64,000 nt of DNA from Dendrocalamus latiflorus (GCA_017311315.1 CM029672.1:11809426-11873425); one strand, 5' to 3'; positions 37,001 through 49,530 are shown, numbered from the stretch's first letter. Notes: generated from the letters alone by a model not told the origin. Numbers and translations are program-made.

Positions 37001-39605
37001 CAGCAGGGTGCAGGCGCCGGTGGCTAGTGTTTCTTAGGTGCGCGTCTCCCCTCCTCTCTCACTTATAAGAGCCAGGCCTTTGGCCGAGTAGGTCATGGTT
37101 CCCAACGGTGACTGATTCGGTGAGGCAACCGAATCCCCCCTTTTCTCCTCTATTCCGTTTTCGTTAACTTCTTTTTTATATTTGTGCTTAGGTCCCTAGG
37201 AAGAGCATAAACGGGATATTACAGTACATCTGCCTGCCATTGCGATTTTTTCCTTTTCCATATTCGTGATTAGTTCCCTAGGAAGAGCATAAACGGGATA
37301 TTATAGTACATCTGCCTGTCATTGCAATTTTTTCTCCAGCCTATCCCTTGCATGGATTATGTTTGTGTATTATATGGATGAGTTGAGTTCTCTTAATGAT
37401 TGGTAATTTATTTGCATGCGTTTATTACTCTACATGTCTAGCCATGTTGAACCTCATCAGAATCAACTTATTAAATGCATAGAAATAACCCATTGCTCTG
37501 CAAGGAGAAAATAATTAGTCAATATATGGTCGAAGGAAATGTTGATTCTTGTTTTCTAAATATTTTGATGATGTTTGCAGGACATTGAATTATCAAAAGA
37601 AATAAATGATTCCTTTAAGCAATCATCTCAGGCAAGGACGAAACTTCCTACTGGCATTGAGATGAGTGTACATGTGCTTACAACTGGGTAAGTATTTGAT
37701 ACTCATGTCATTCTATTTTGACATCGATGCACATTCCGATAATATGGCCATTGCTTAAACCTCCCATGGCTTCATATGATATAGCTACTAAGCAGCTGCA
37801 ATGAGACTTCGTGCAGCATTTCCTGAGCTTGCTGATAGCTATCTCTTTGATTTTGTATATTGTAAACATGGTTTGCTTTTATTGTTGGGTTGCAGCTATT
37901 GGCCAACATATCCACCAATGGACGTCCAACTTCCACATGAACTCAATGTCTATCAGGTCAGGCTTTGGATGGTGCTAGTGCATAGTCATATCACCTTATC
38001 GATGTTTTTGAATCATTTGTTCGTCTCTTTGCTTTCTGACAGGAAATATTTAAGGAATTCTATTTGAGCAAGTACAGTGGAAGGCGCCTTATGTGGCAGA
38101 ACTCATTAGGCCATTGTGTTTTAAAAGCAGAGTTTCCAAAAGGCAAAAAGGAACTTGCAGTGTCATTATTTCAGGTGTGATAATTCTCACTCAGTTTCTT
38201 ATATCATCAGTAACTGTTTGAGATTAACATTTTACACTTATATTAACCTCATCATTGTGTTAAGAGTGTGGTGTTGATGTTATTCAATGACGCACAAAAG
38301 TTAAGCTTCCAAGATATCAAAGATTCAACTGCTATTGAGGATAAGGAATTGAGAAGGACGCTGCAATCACTTGCCTGCGGTAAAGTTCGAGTTCTCCAAA
38401 AGGTGTGATGCTTAAATTCTTTCTTGACCACCTCAAATTCTGCAGCTATTTAAATGTCATTTGTATTTTCAGATACCTAAAGGGAAGGACATAGAAAATG
38501 ATGATGAGTTTGTATTTAATGAGGAGTTCAGTGCTCCTCTGTATCGCATTAAGGTAACATCTGTTCACTTCTTTTGAGAGTCCTGCTTGGTCATCAAGCT
38601 AGAAACTAAAATTGCCACATGTATTTCCAGGTAAATGCGATTCAAATGAAGGAGACAGTGGAAGAAAACACGTGCACCACCGAGAGAGTATTCCAAGATC
38701 GTCAATATCAGGTTTGTCTTGTCTAAGCTTAGATCAGTCTCAGTGGAGGTTTCATGTCCCAGTTTCCAACACATCTATATTTTGGAAACAGTGCAGAAGA
38801 GTTTCATCCCCATGAAACTCTCTCTACTCCTATGAAACTTTTATCATCTCTCTCTTCATCAATACAGTGCCATGTCAGCGTATTTAATGCCTATGAAATT
38901 CCATGAAACCCCCACTGAGACTGGCCTTACAAGCAGGACCCTAGTAGTTTAGCTGTAGAATAGGTGGTGTCTAGATATGCGTAGCAGACGACAAAGGCTA
39001 TCCTGTACCTTTGACCTCATAACGTCTCTTCCCATTTCTGTGTGGGTTCAAGAGTTACATTCAGGTTTTGTTTTGTTAGACTGCGGTGGTAACTTAGCTA
39101 ACTTTTATTTGTCACTTTCTCGGTTGAATTTTGCTGCTAGCAAAGGACAGAAATCAGACTATTTTTATACCTGGGATATGCAGAGTTAATCACTGATGTT
39201 CTAGCTGACACATTTATCATGTGCTACGAAATCAGACTATTTTTATACCAAAATTTACTGGACTTGCATCACGCCTCGATGTGCAATCGTGCAGAATATT
39301 TTGTTACATGTTTTTGTTGTTTCCATGCAGGTTGATGCAGCCATAGTCCGAATAATGAAGACCAGGAAGGTCCTCAGCCACACCCTTCTAATAACTGAGC
39401 TTTACCAACAGGTCAAAAACCTAACATAGTTTTCTTCTTGCATGCACATCATACTTGGATGTGGTCATCTGACTAGTTTACTTCCTTTCAGCTCAAGTTC
39501 CCGATCAAGCCAGCTGACATGAAGAAAAGGATAGAAAGCTTAATCGACAGGGAATATCTCGAGAGAGACAGAAATAACTCCCAGATTTATAATTACCTAG
39601 CTTGA
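28021..39605 (+). CDS. CUL4: Cullin-4, scaffold of CRL4 ubiquitin ligases, complete, 17 coding exons
   Basis: CUL4 holds DDB1 at its N-terminus and RBX1 at its C-terminus, ubiquitinating DNA-repair, light-signalling and chromatin targets. Coding exons: 28021-28330, 29570-29685, 29769-30115, 30452-30632, 30736-30858, 31792-32079, 32771-32896, 33324-33425, 33517-33570, 37581-37687, 37896-37956, 38043-38174, 38265-38402, 38473-38553, 38631-38711, 39331-39411, 39492-39605. All introns are GT-AG and in phase; total 813 aa. The first about 105 residues are a Pro/Ser-rich plant-type extension with KKSRSQ. Signatures: TWQDFCDQMLIIRGIAL, QLLERHTSAILEKGF, NRPAELIAKFLDEKLR, FEAFYKKDLAKRLLLGKSAS, LPHELNVYQEIFKEFYLSKY. 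The neddylation site is Lys 759 in IVRIMKTRKVLSHTLL; the protein ends SQIYNYLA. Intron 9 is 4010 bp because of TE insertion. ATG 28090 (MKKSRSQ) is an alternative start. Confidence 0.98.
30865..31570. mobile_element. Cluster of three related MITEs in CUL4 intron 5
   Basis: Three copies of one roughly 210-260-bp family lie end to end, with the middle one inverted: about 30865-31128, 31129-31352 and 31356-31570. Each repeats the same ordered words (AGCT-TCAAACGG or its complement, GATTGTAGTA, CTCTCTCGCA/TACGAA, AAGCCAAAA/CCCAAAAGAA). A relative sits at 10010-10250. TTCTTTTGGG-type ends suggest hAT-like MITEs; I did not fix the target duplications. Confidence 0.6.
33717..35538 (-). mobile_element. 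Deleted copia retrotransposon antisense in CUL4 intron 9
   Basis: The LTRs at 33717-33847 (131 bp) and 35409-35538 (130 bp) both start TGTTATGAATAG and end ATCTAACA, and are roughly 87% identical by eye. The flanking 5-mers TCAGC and TCACC differ by one base, so the duplication has decayed. On the minus strand the 5' LTR is followed by TGGTATTAGAGCC (initiator-Met primer site with one change), and the purine tract TTTGGGGTGGGGA precedes the 3' LTR. Only pol scraps remain (34039-34726). About 3 kb of coding sequence is gone. Confidence 0.87.
34039..34726 (-). pseudogene. pol: Copia RT/RNase H remnant
   Basis: Fragments in more than one frame read TRPDILYPVRILNQ (copia RT end), YSDATWASDPSDHRSLNAY and TKKQTTVSRSSAEAKL (RNase H). 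Frameshifts are frequent. Gag, protease, integrase and the RT catalytic part are missing. Confidence 0.82.
35539..37580. other. Rest of CUL4 intron 9
   Basis: No coding signal was found. The stretch includes GC-rich low-complexity DNA (36850-37030) and a tandem duplication of about 70 bp with an 82-bp period at 37193-37335 (both copies contain AGAGCATAAACGGGATATTA). It may include older, unrecognised TE sequence. Confidence 0.45.
37193..37335 (+). repeat. Local tandem duplication in CUL4 intron 9
   Basis: The words CCCTAGGAAGAGCATAAACG, GTACATCTGCCTG and CATTGC-ATTTTTTC recur in order at an offset of 82 bp, with a few substitutions. Confidence 0.7.
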
Positions 39606-42600
39606 AAAGAAGTTGGCATACGACTAAGCTGTATTGAGTTTTAACCTTTGTGTATTAGCTAGTGGTGTTTATGTAACTGTCAGAAGTCAGAACACCGTAA
39701 ATTTGTTTCTTTGGAGTTGTAAACGTATAATGCAGTGGAAGGATATTCTTCTCTCTACTCAGTGCTCTCCTCACCCAGAGTGATACTACCTCCATTCCTT
39801 TTTACTTGTAGTTTTGGACATCGACATGATCACCAACACATATCATTGATCATTAATTTTTCTAATTATATGGTAGTAAAAATTATTAAAATTATAATGG
39901 TATGAAAGTAGTTTTGATGATAAGTCTACTAATATCATTTTTATGGGACAAATTTAAATATTCTTGTGTATATTAGTGGTCAAATTTTAGAATGGTTGAC
40001 TGCACTCTGAAAAGACATCTAAAAACGGAGGGCGGTGTAATAAATGTAACTAGATAAAATATAGAAAAAGGTAAAATAGTGTTAGTGTACATGTGCTGCT
40101 AGTGTACATGTATGTTCCTCGGAGTTTTGAAAAATCACAAGGTAGTTATGGAATAGGGATTTTGTGGTAAAAGCCCTTGGAATCCTGAAAATTCGTTGGG
40201 ACAACATGCGGTAAAGGAAAATTTGCAGATAGACCCCTAAAGTTTTGGATCATTAGGTTTATTCCGGTTTTAGTATTTTTAAACGAAAACCCTCATATTT
40301 TCGGATTTTTGCACCGGAAAAGTATGACAAGGATTTTTGTGGTTTGGCACCTGCGGTTTAAGTTACTCAATTTTAACTATTTAGAAAATTTTGAAAATTC
40401 ATTGAAATTTGAGAAATAGAATTTCAAATATTTGAGCTTTCATCAATTTGTGAAACTGTAGACTTAGTACCCCTTGGAAGCATCATAGTTTTATGGTTTC
40501 TTTCCTAACATTATTTGTCTGGGGTAATAGATTTTCTATGAATTTAGTAATTAAAAATTGCTTAAATACCTTGAAAATAGTAAAAATCCTAAAAATTACT
40601 AGAAAAATTATGAGAAATTAAGAAAATTATTTACTACTAGATTAAACTAATACATACTATTTTGCACTCGTTTCATTCATCTAAATTATTTTACCAGCAA
40701 TAAACCTATAAAAGTGTATAAAAATGTTGGTTTGATTAGACGTCACTAAGATGGATTTTGATTGCCCTGGATGGCGGCAACTACCTTACATGGATAATGG
40801 ATGCTGATACTAACCTTATACCATTATCTCTTAGTCAAGCTGCAGCGTAGTGAGTGCCATCGCTCGCCGCTGTGCAAGAAGTGCGGCCGCATGCACTATC
40901 GCGCAAAAGACAATTGTACTCCTGCAAGCACAATATGATTGGATCAAATTGCTACTTCTAGGGATAAGAAGTCTGCAATGGATTATAGTCCTATCACACA
41001 CCATATTTTCTCTCAACTACTCTATGTAAGCACGTAGTTTACTAAAGATGATATGATTGAGAAGACTATGTCCAACTTCCACCATAGAAACATGACTTTA
41101 CAATAGTAGTATCGTTACACAAACTATCATGAGTATTTTGATCTGATATCTGTCCTACTAGTTGTAGAGAAGTAGAGTGATCTCCTGATGAAGAATCACA
41201 CTGCTAATCCCATAAGGATCACACCTGCTCGAGAAGAACATATAAATACTCAGAAGAAAGGAAATATGCTAGTAGCCGCAAAAAGGCCATGGGCAGTATA
41301 GTGGAAGGGAAAGAAAGCATGTGCATTTAGGTTATCGATAAGTCCAGTGAGAGGTATATAGAGACATGCAGTAGTCTCATTGTTACCCTCAACTATGATT
41401 AGATGTCACTTACCTACACGAGTTGCATTATTAGTTTAGATATAGTTCATGTAGAACTTGGTTACGCTCATGCAGAGCAAGTCCTTATCTTTTGCATTAG
41501 GTTGAAAACTTCTGCATTAAATTAATATCTTTTCCTAGAATGATAGGGAAAATTGTTGAAAATGGTAGAACTTACCTACTGTGTAGGACTTCTTACCTTA
41601 CCTATATTGTCCTTTGCTAGTAGCTCATCTCACTTGTAGTAAATGCTTGCCAACATCATCTCTTATCTGTAGTAAAACCATTAATCTTGCATGGAATAAA
41701 ATTACAAATTGTACACTTTACATTATAAATAATATATTGCCTTACCTATTAGAAATTAAATATTAAAAATGTGCTCTTGATATCCACTAAGCATCAATTA
41801 ACCATGTAGGTTATTTATCCATTAGTCCTTTGTGTGCATTGATGCCTAGCAGGTAAAAGGGAACATAATTTCCTAGTAACACATGAACAAATGGAATTTA
41901 TCAACCCCTTATGTCGATCTCCAAAGAATTGTTTTGTCTACAAGAACAGTATAATCCTCAAACAAGTATAGAATAACTTGCTTCCTAAGACGTGAAGTCT
42001 ATATGATTTCACTCATTACCATATTGTTTCTTGTTAGAACTCTGTAAGCAGAAATTTGTAGGGTATATATTGGTTTCTTGCCTAATAAAAATTATACTCT
42101 GGTAGAAGTATAATTGTAATATATTGCTAGACGCATATGCGATGAATCAAAGCAAATGTAGGAAGCATGCAATATCACTCAATTGGCGTGAAAAGGGAGA
42201 GGAAATTGGACATGAGAGGTAAATTTGATATGAAGGGGCATCAAAAAAATGTGGAAAACGAGATCCATGGCAGGCATAATGGCATATTTTAGGTTAAAGC
42301 CAGAAGCAAAATAAGCCTGAAGCTATTAAGTAATCAAGCTTATTTGGGATATCAAAATTATTGCATAATGATTATCAATATCTGAAAGATATGAAGGAAT
42401 AGCATTCATGCTATGTTGTTAATGACCATAATCTTTGTAGCCCACGATAGGGCCCTCGCCGCTGTGCAAGAAGTGCATGAATGGCAATAGCTTCGCCGTT
42501 ACACAGGAAATGCCGCTGCTCACTAGCATATTGACAAAAGCGGTCAAAAATCACATTGTCATTGCTAAGTGCTAACCATATTATTTGCTAGGAGCAAATA

Positions 42601-44213
42601 TAACTCCTAAATAAAAGATGATGACCTATTGGATTATAATGATCAAATTAGCCATATTTACTTTAGCATTATAAATAAAAATCAGGCATATTATTTATCA
42701 CCCACTTAACAAAAATTGTTGCATTCCTGTAGAATAATCAATATCCCCCCAGAATAGTGAATCTTTTTGGTGATTCAACTAGGATTATATTCCAGAAGTA
42801 AATATAGTATTTCCATGCAGATTAATTTTGGTCAATGTTTATGTTCCAGCATTGTACTATGTTTTGAAGAGCATCATGTAGATTTATATTATGCTATTAG
42901 AACATACTACTTGTGATCATAGAAAACAAGTTGCATAATTATAAACATGAAGTTTAATGATCTAAATTAGTTTACACATGGTATGAGTAATGTGAGCTGC
43001 TACAGGATGGCATACCGTTGGGAATGTTCCCAACGGTATAGAGTTTCACTAAGTTTCACCTCCACTTCCTCTCCCTCATTCCCTACCGCTCCCCCTCCCC
43101 GCCTTCTTCCTGATGTAGGCTGCAGCTCTGCGCTCCTCCTCTGCCTCCCCCGCCCCTCCTCCCTCACTGACGACTAATAGTGACCTTGCCATGTCACCAT
43201 CTCCCCCTCCCCCGCCCCGCCTAACCTAATATTCAGTGTGCCACGGCTTCGCCGTGCCTCTATCCATCAATGTCTACCGCTCAACGCCCTCTGCTATCAC
43301 CCACTGGTGGACCACTGCTTTCCCAGCCACCCTCTACATCCAGGTGGCATAGTGAACCCGTAAGTGGCTGCGTCACCACTGATCCTCTCGCTGAAGTTCG
43401 AGAACCTAGGGGAGAGAGAGCTAGAGCGCTCAGGGGTGAATGCATTAAGGCTATGGGGGCACAACCCCCAGGTTGATTTTATTTTTCTTACCTAGAGCCT
43501 AAGTTTATATGACGTGCCCTCACATGCCTCAAACTAGTGCTCTCACAACTTGCAGGCTTGCAGGCAAGCGGCCCAGATCAGCATGTAGGTCGGAACTTCT
43601 CCCATGGACCTTCTCTCGTGCGTCCTTCGTAGCCCAGGCCAACATGTGGCTCAGCTGCCCAGTGGCCTAGGCTAATGCCCAGGCTAGTGGGCAGGCGAGG
43701 GCACAGTCGCACAATGCCAGGTGCGCAGGTCACCAGCGCCAAGCGATGAAGCGATCTAAGATAAGAATAGCGTGGGCCACGTTCATGTCAGCCGCTAGCG
43801 AGTGAGTGGCTCTTCATGAGTCACGACTTCACATATTTGCCTATTCGCCAACACCCCGAGACGCAACTTTCCTCCGCAACAGCGACGACAGTCCATCCTG
43901 GGATCCTGGCTTCATAGCCAACGATCAGTCGATCAAATAGGTAATTGCTTCAATCTCCTATCAGATTCCTCTGTTCCTCTCAATTATACCTATTTCTTTC
44001 AAGGATAGGGACTAAATTTTATAATTTGAATTTTAGGGTTTCAGTTCCATGATCTTTAAAATATTTGTGGGTTAGGGTTTTAATATTAGAGTGCCCTGTT
44101 TTGATTTTTTTTGCAATAATTGAATTAGAGAAAATTTTAATGTATTTCAATATCTAATTCAGTGTGCTTGCTCATCCACTTTGAGTCTAAGATGATCATT
44201 CTGTGATTTTAAT
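39606..44213. other. Intergenic, mostly unrecognised AT-rich DNA
   Basis: The CUL4 3' UTR runs to roughly 39780. A Stowaway-like MITE (39786-40037) follows. Then comes unannotatable AT-rich DNA with a duplicated word TCGCCGCTGTGCAAGAAGTG (about 40870 and 42458) and a GC-rich patch at 43060-43930. No open frame is convincing. Confidence 0.45.
39786..40037. mobile_element. Stowaway-like MITE
   Basis: The left end CTACCTCCATTCCTTTTT and right end AAAAACGGAGGGCGGTG are inverted versions of the CTCCCTCCGT-type Stowaway terminus, each bordered by TA. It is about 250 bp with an AT-rich interior. Confidence 0.65.
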
Positions 44214-44456
44214 TTGGACCATTTGATGAGGCTAGCTAAGCTTTATCCCAATTATTTTAATTTTGGGGATTTAAAGGATCTTAACCATCATCTTTGCCTC
44301 TACATTACTGATGTGCGAGCAAATAATAGATTCTCCAATATAGAGACTATTAATGAACTTTCTCAGGTAATGGTTGAGACATGGAAACATTCTTGCTATC
44401 CTTTGGTTTATTGACTTTTGAAGTTAGAACTAGTTTGCCTATTGCCACTGCTACAG
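44193..44456 (+). pseudogene. hAT transposase C-terminal (dimerisation domain) fragment
   Basis: The frame through 44214 reads LMRLAKLYPNYFNFGDLKDL, then YITDVRANNRFSNIETINEL, then VETWKHSCYPLVY, a stop, and LLKLELVCLPIATATV. This is the conserved C-terminal block of TTF-zinc-finger hAT transposases in plants, where YPLVYLLLKL-x-L-x-LPVATA is normal. A stop interrupts it and it ends abruptly at about 44456. No N-terminal part is visible. Confidence 0.7.
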
Positions 44457-45500
44457 TTTGTAAGATCGAGGAGGCCGACTAGAGGGGGTGAATAGGTGGT
44501 TTTAAAATTTTCTCTTCTAAACAAATATTTGGCTAAACCAAGTATATAATGCGAAAGCTTAACTCAATTTGGTACTATTGCTCCACTCACAACGGTCAGA
44601 AAACTAAACGTTATCAGTAAAATCGGAAGTACCACCACACAAAGTCCAGTAGTTCTACTCTCCGTTAGTTTCGATTAATGACGCGGTACTTTTGTTTGTC
44701 TCGAGGACCAAAACTTGGTCCTCTCTGGAAAAAATATACAACCCATAATTATGGAACTTTTGAGATCCAGTATTACCGCTCACACAGAGCCAGTAGTATC
44801 ATCTTTCGATTGTATCATGCAACACATGATGGTAGTTCCAATGTCTGATAGTACCGCGCCACATAGGCCAATAGTTTTGATTTTTCTGACAAGTGCATAT
44901 ACTTCAATAAATCTTGCAAAATACATTTGCAAATTATAGTATCATATACACAAGGATCAACCATGATTCCCAATAAGATGTAAATCACATTTGCACACTT
45001 TTGGAATCATGACACAAGGTAATAGGTACATGGACTTAACACATTCGTAAGGTAATAGGCACAAGAATTTAACACATGAGACTCAACTATTTGTAAAATA
45101 CATTCGCAAATACAAGCATCATGCTACGGAAAACTAGAGCAAGTGAGGTGAGCTATCAACACATGATGAGACTCAAGTTACTAGACATGAACCCTCTTCA
45201 TAGTACGACAATCTATACTAGCAATCTGGTCTTATAACCGAACATCAAAACTGGTAAAAGACTAGGAACACGTCCTTGGCCCGAGCTAGTCATACTTTTG
45301 CTTTGAATCATTGTCTTGATATGCATCAACTTATGATGCATCATTCACTTAATTTTGGTAAGTTGTGTTACAAATAGTTATTTACTATAGAACTTTATCA
45401 CAAAGTTAGTTAATGTTACAAAATTTAGAACACATTATTATCTACTGCATTGTTGATGAATATGTTGATAAAAACATGCATGGAGCATGAGGCCCCTGCA
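44457..45500. other. Intergenic, possible retroelement leader
   Basis: The sequence from about 44460 (GATCGAGGAGGCCGACTAGA, then GGGGGTGAATAGGTGG) resembles leader or repeat DNA often found in grass retroelements. I cannot name a family. No coding signal. Confidence 0.35.
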
Positions 45501-46072
45501 TCATTTTTGTTTTGGATCCGCCACTGAGCGCGCTGTAGCTAGGGGCGTACCGTTGGGGCTGGAGCTCAAGCAGCCGGTCAACCTCGCCCCCACTGGGGGA
45601 AGATATAATTTGTCAGTGTTGTGATCGGGGATGGCGATAACGACTGATGAGGATATCACTTCTTTGGATACACACAACACTCCTCCACTTGACATTCAAG
45701 GACCAATCACTAGAGCTCGCGCCCGACAATTGAATTTACACGTGAGCTCGTTCCTAAGTACTTCTTTTTGTTCATTTGAGAATCGATTGCTACCTAATGA
45801 TTTAATTATGATTAGGAACCATGGAGAGGACCTGGAAGTACTTGGAGAAGGGCTACGAGACGCACAAGTCCAGCAAGGGCGGTCGAATCACGTTGGAGGC
45901 CCAACTCAAGCCGACTTCGAATCCAATTCGGAGTCCAGGACCAGGCCGCACTAAAACGGAAGCCTAGATCGCATCCGGGCTCCGTTTTGGACGTTCTACA
46001 TATGGATGGAAAGCTGAGAAGGCGACCTTTCCAATGGCTCTGGTCCCATGTCAAAATTTCTTCTGAGTCAAC
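45501..46072 (+). pseudogene. Ty3/gypsy pol tail remnant
   Basis: The open frame 45631-45954 contains TTDEDITSL, PPLDIQGPITRARARQLNLHVSSFLS, the same lineage-specific tail as the gypsy element at 19034 (KGPITRARAKLLNKQVNLFLN) but clearly diverged. The sequence then passes into LTR-like DNA at 46073. RT and integrase are absent. Confidence 0.72.
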
Positions 46073-48972
46073 GGGAATCGTCAAAACAAGTGGGCATTCA
46101 GAATCTGTCAGGGTGCTGCGCCACCGTCTTTTTGGCCGTTCGGCTTTGTATCGTGTTGGAGCCCATTAGTGCGCGTCCAGCGTCCAGAAGCGGGAGCTTG
46201 CTAGATAATTTTAAAGAAATTATAAATGAGTAATTAAGTTGTGTTTGCAGAAAGCCAACTCACCGATAAGAGTGGTATACTACGGGTTCCACCTAGATGG
46301 AATGACTTGTTGGTCAATAATCTAAAATTTTTAGGGACACCTTCGGGTTCTATGGTCTAAATGACACTAGACAAATAATGGTTAAAGTACTCCTTAAGAG
46401 AGAATTTGTCTGGAAGTTGACCTCATAAAAAAGGTTGAGCAGGAATTTCAGAAAAAGAAGACTCATCGTGAAGATGAAACCCAGCAAAATAAATGTGTGC
46501 AAACCATAATGCTGAGAATGTGGAACAACCAAGAATCTTTCGTTTTGGAAAACGACGAATATTTGGTTAACAGTGAAATAACCTCTAATTACAAGGATAA
46601 TGGAGAAAAAATAGTTGTCAACAATATCTCCTCTAAGATTGCTAGAAGACACGAGTTATTTAACACGTGAGCACTTGGATGGGGTCCACCTGCAGGCTAG
46701 GGGCAACCAGATCAGATGGTGCACCACATTAGGAAATATTACGGTTAGTTTTAGAAACCAATCTGAGTGGCCCTGCTCCAACTGGCTCATGTCTTAAGCT
46801 TCTGGCTATGGCTTTTGACTGAAATTGCACTGTAGCGGCTATTAGCATTTTTCTGAGAAAAATGAGGAAAAATGAAAAAAACCCATTATATCATCATAAA
46901 CAATGTAAATGAATAAGGGAATCGTCGAAACAAGTGGGCGTTCAGAATCTGTCAGGGTGCTGCGCCACCGTCTTTTGGGCCGTTCGGCTTTGTATCGTGT
47001 TGGAGCCCATTAGGGCGCGTCCAGGGGTTTTGCACGCCCCTCACTCCTCTATATCCAGCCGCCACCCCCACCATTAGGGTTTGGGTTTTGCTTAGATTAT
47101 TATGTCTTTGAACAGTTTCGCCGTTCATCGGTTTGTGAGACCCCAACTTTCGAGTGCTAAATCAATACATCTGCAATTCAGTTGTGTTCTTCCTTGTTCT
47201 TGCTTGTGTTCTTCGATTCGCAGGCGAGGATTAGCCTTCTTGGCGAGGTCAACCGGGCTGCGCACGGTTGATAACCTGAGGAGACGTGGTGCTGCGATTG
47301 CGGGGTTCGGAACGTGTTGTTCGGAAGCCGGATCGAATTGTGTCGCACCTCCACCAAATCGAACATATCCAGAACCTGTTGGAAGATCGGGACCCCGTTC
47401 CTATCAACGGCAGTGCCATGGCTAGAGATGACAGATCTGGCAGTGACATCCTCGATGATGGTCGTGGTTGGAGCTTGGGCAGTCAGTAGACCTCACTCCC
47501 GTCGGGGGATGACTAGATCCAGTAGCGCCACGAACGGGGATGGTGGTACACGGTGATGCCGTGGTCGGAGACGATGGGTCTACCGGTGCCCCCTTGGTCG
47601 GCGTGAGCGAGCGAGAGAAGAGCGAGATTGAGCACAAGAGAGTGGACCAAGAGAGAGAGAGAGAGAGAGATTGAATTGTAGGGAGCTATACCATCATTTT
47701 TTAAGTGGAACAACATACCATTCTTTAGTTTTTCTCATGAGTAATTGGGTCAAAATTGGACAAAGGTAAGGAAGCTAGACAATAGAACAAGTTTGTCGAC
47801 TCTCGGACCCCGTATGACATCTTTGTAGTAGAATAGAAACCAACTAGGAGTTGGGATAACCTACAAAATTATAAGGGTTATATAGTTTTCATGCCACTAT
47901 ATCAATAAAAGTCTAGCTCACTGCATCCAATGAATAACCACTAAATTAAAAATGAGTGTGTGTTGAAAAAAATGAAATACTTCCCACATAATATCACCAC
48001 CATATATTGGCCTCCACTAAAAGTTGGGAATATGTATTGAATATGAAATTCCATTAATCCAGTGCCCACGATATATGCTATTAGTAAATATCTAATCTCG
48101 ATGTTAGGGGGAGAGAAAAGCCCAAAATTGTTGAATGCCTTAATTTTTACCGGATGAAAAAGATCTTTACTATCATGATTCACACACTAGCTAAGCTAAA
48201 ATAGAGGTTTAGTCAATACTCTTATAAGCCAGAAGCGGGAGCTTGCTAGATAATTTTAAAGAAATTATAAATGAGTAATTAAGTTGTGTTTGCAGAAAGC
48301 CAACTCACCGATAAGAGTGGTATACTACGGGTTTTGAATAGTATATCCACCTAGATGGAATGACTTGTTGGTCAATAATCTAAAATTTTCAGGGACACCT
48401 TCGGGTTCTATGGTCTAAATGACACTAGACAAATAATGGTTAAAGTGCTCCTTAAGAGAGAATTTGTCTGGAAGTTGACCTCATAAAAAAGGTTGAGCAG
48501 GAATTTCAGAAAAAGAAGACTCATCGTGAAGATGAAACCCAGCAAAATAAATGTGTGCAAACCATAATGCTGAGAATGCGGAACAACCAAGAATCTTTCG
48601 TTTTGGAAAACGACGAATATTTGGTTAACAGTGAAATAACCTCTAATTACAATGATATAGGAGAAAAAATAGTTGTCAACAATATCTCCTCTAAGATTGC
48701 TAGAAGACACGAGTTATTTAACACGTGAGCACTTGGATGGGGTCCACCTGCAGGCTGGGGGCAACCAGATCAGATCGTGCACCACATTAGGAAATATTAC
48801 GGTTAGTTTTAGAAACCAATCTGAGTGGCCCTGCTCCAACTGGCTCATGTCTTAAGCTTCTGGCTATGGATTTTGGCTGAAATTGCACTGTAGCGGCTAT
48901 TAGCATTTTTCTGAGAAAAATGAGGAAAAATGAAAAAACCCATTATATCGTCATAAACAATGTAAATGAATA
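46073..48972. repeat. Duplicated block A-B / A'-C-B' containing gypsy LTR pieces
   Basis: Block A (46073-46180) recurs as A' (46917-47024): gypsy LTR sequence with TTCAGAATCTGTCAGGGTGC and GTATCGTGTTGGAGCCCATT. Block B (46184-46917) recurs as B' (48229-48972) with over 95% identity and one small insertion in B' near 48333. The first unit lacks about 1.2 kb (C, 47025-48228) that separates A' from B'. The simplest reading is a tandem duplication of A-C-B with loss of C from one copy. Confidence 0.8.
46917..47640 (+). repeat. Gypsy LTR and leader fragment
   Basis: LTR-like sequence with a TATA-like CTCTATATCC near 47050 and an AGGGTTTGGGTTTTG tract, followed by leader-like sequence. It appears to belong to the same family as the pol tail at 45501, since A follows that tail directly. 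I could not define its right end. Confidence 0.5.
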
Positions 48973-49115
48973 AGGCAAAAAAGAATAAGGCAAAAAAAGA
49001 AAAAAAAACAAAATAAGCCAAAATTAGAAGCCGACGCGTTTCAAGTGGCTTTTGGCTTTAATAAGCTAAAAGCCAAAATAAGCCAGAAGCTGAAGCCATT
49101 TGGAGTAAGGCTGTC
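48855..49115. mobile_element. hAT-like MITE, complete copy; truncated partner at 46797-46917
   Basis: The left end CTTCTGGCTATGGATTTTGG and right end AAAATAAGCCAGAAGCTGAAG are imperfect inverted repeats. The partner in block B has only the left half and is cut at 46917 by the junction with A'. Confidence 0.55.
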
Positions 49116-49230
49116 AAAGGGATTTGGTGATTTATTTTTTAGGGTATGTTTTAGGTAGTATGGATTCATCTTAGGAGCATATATACAGTGTATGGAGTTT
49201 GGATCGGACTTGAGTCCAAAGTTTGTTTAA

Positions 49231-49530
49231 GGCATATTCATATTGGCTGTGATTAATAGCTTTTGGCTAAAACTGTTGTTTTTTGCCTAAAAATAAACAG
49301 TAATGGCTTAAAGAAGTAGCTTTTAGAATCAGGGGGCAAGCAGTGGGAAGTGAGGGAGAAATGTGTGCGCGAGACGGGAGCGAGAGAGGTGGGGTACGTG
49401 ATGTGCTTGTAAACCCTTGCTTTATCCCAGAGCAAGACGGGAGCAAAAGGAGTGAGAAAGCTGCTTCGGGAAGTCAGGTGTTTATATTAGCTTTCAATTT
49501 CTTAAAGCAGAAACCAATATGAACAGGCCC
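49231..49530. mobile_element. MITE with TAA target duplication, 300 bp
   Basis: The left end GGCATATTCATATTGG and right end CCAATATGAACAGGCCC are inverted repeats, flanked by TAA at 49228-49230 and 49531-49533 (Harbinger/Tourist type). Confidence 0.68.

Noticed and set aside
40840..41016. Zinc-knuckle-like reading CKKCGRMHYRAKDNC near 40880-40925
   Set aside because: The spacing (C-x2-C-x3-H-x6-C) does not match retroviral CCHC knuckles and nothing else of gag is nearby.
44457..44940. Possible gene in the AT-rich ORFs at 44715-44939
   Set aside because: No domain, codon bias or splice context; the sequence resembles retroelement leader DNA.
46350..48710. Two nearly identical 100-aa minus-strand ORFs (46350-46652 and 48408-48710)
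   Set aside because: They are identical because they lie in the duplicated block B. Composition is hydrophobic and AT-driven, with no recognisable domain.
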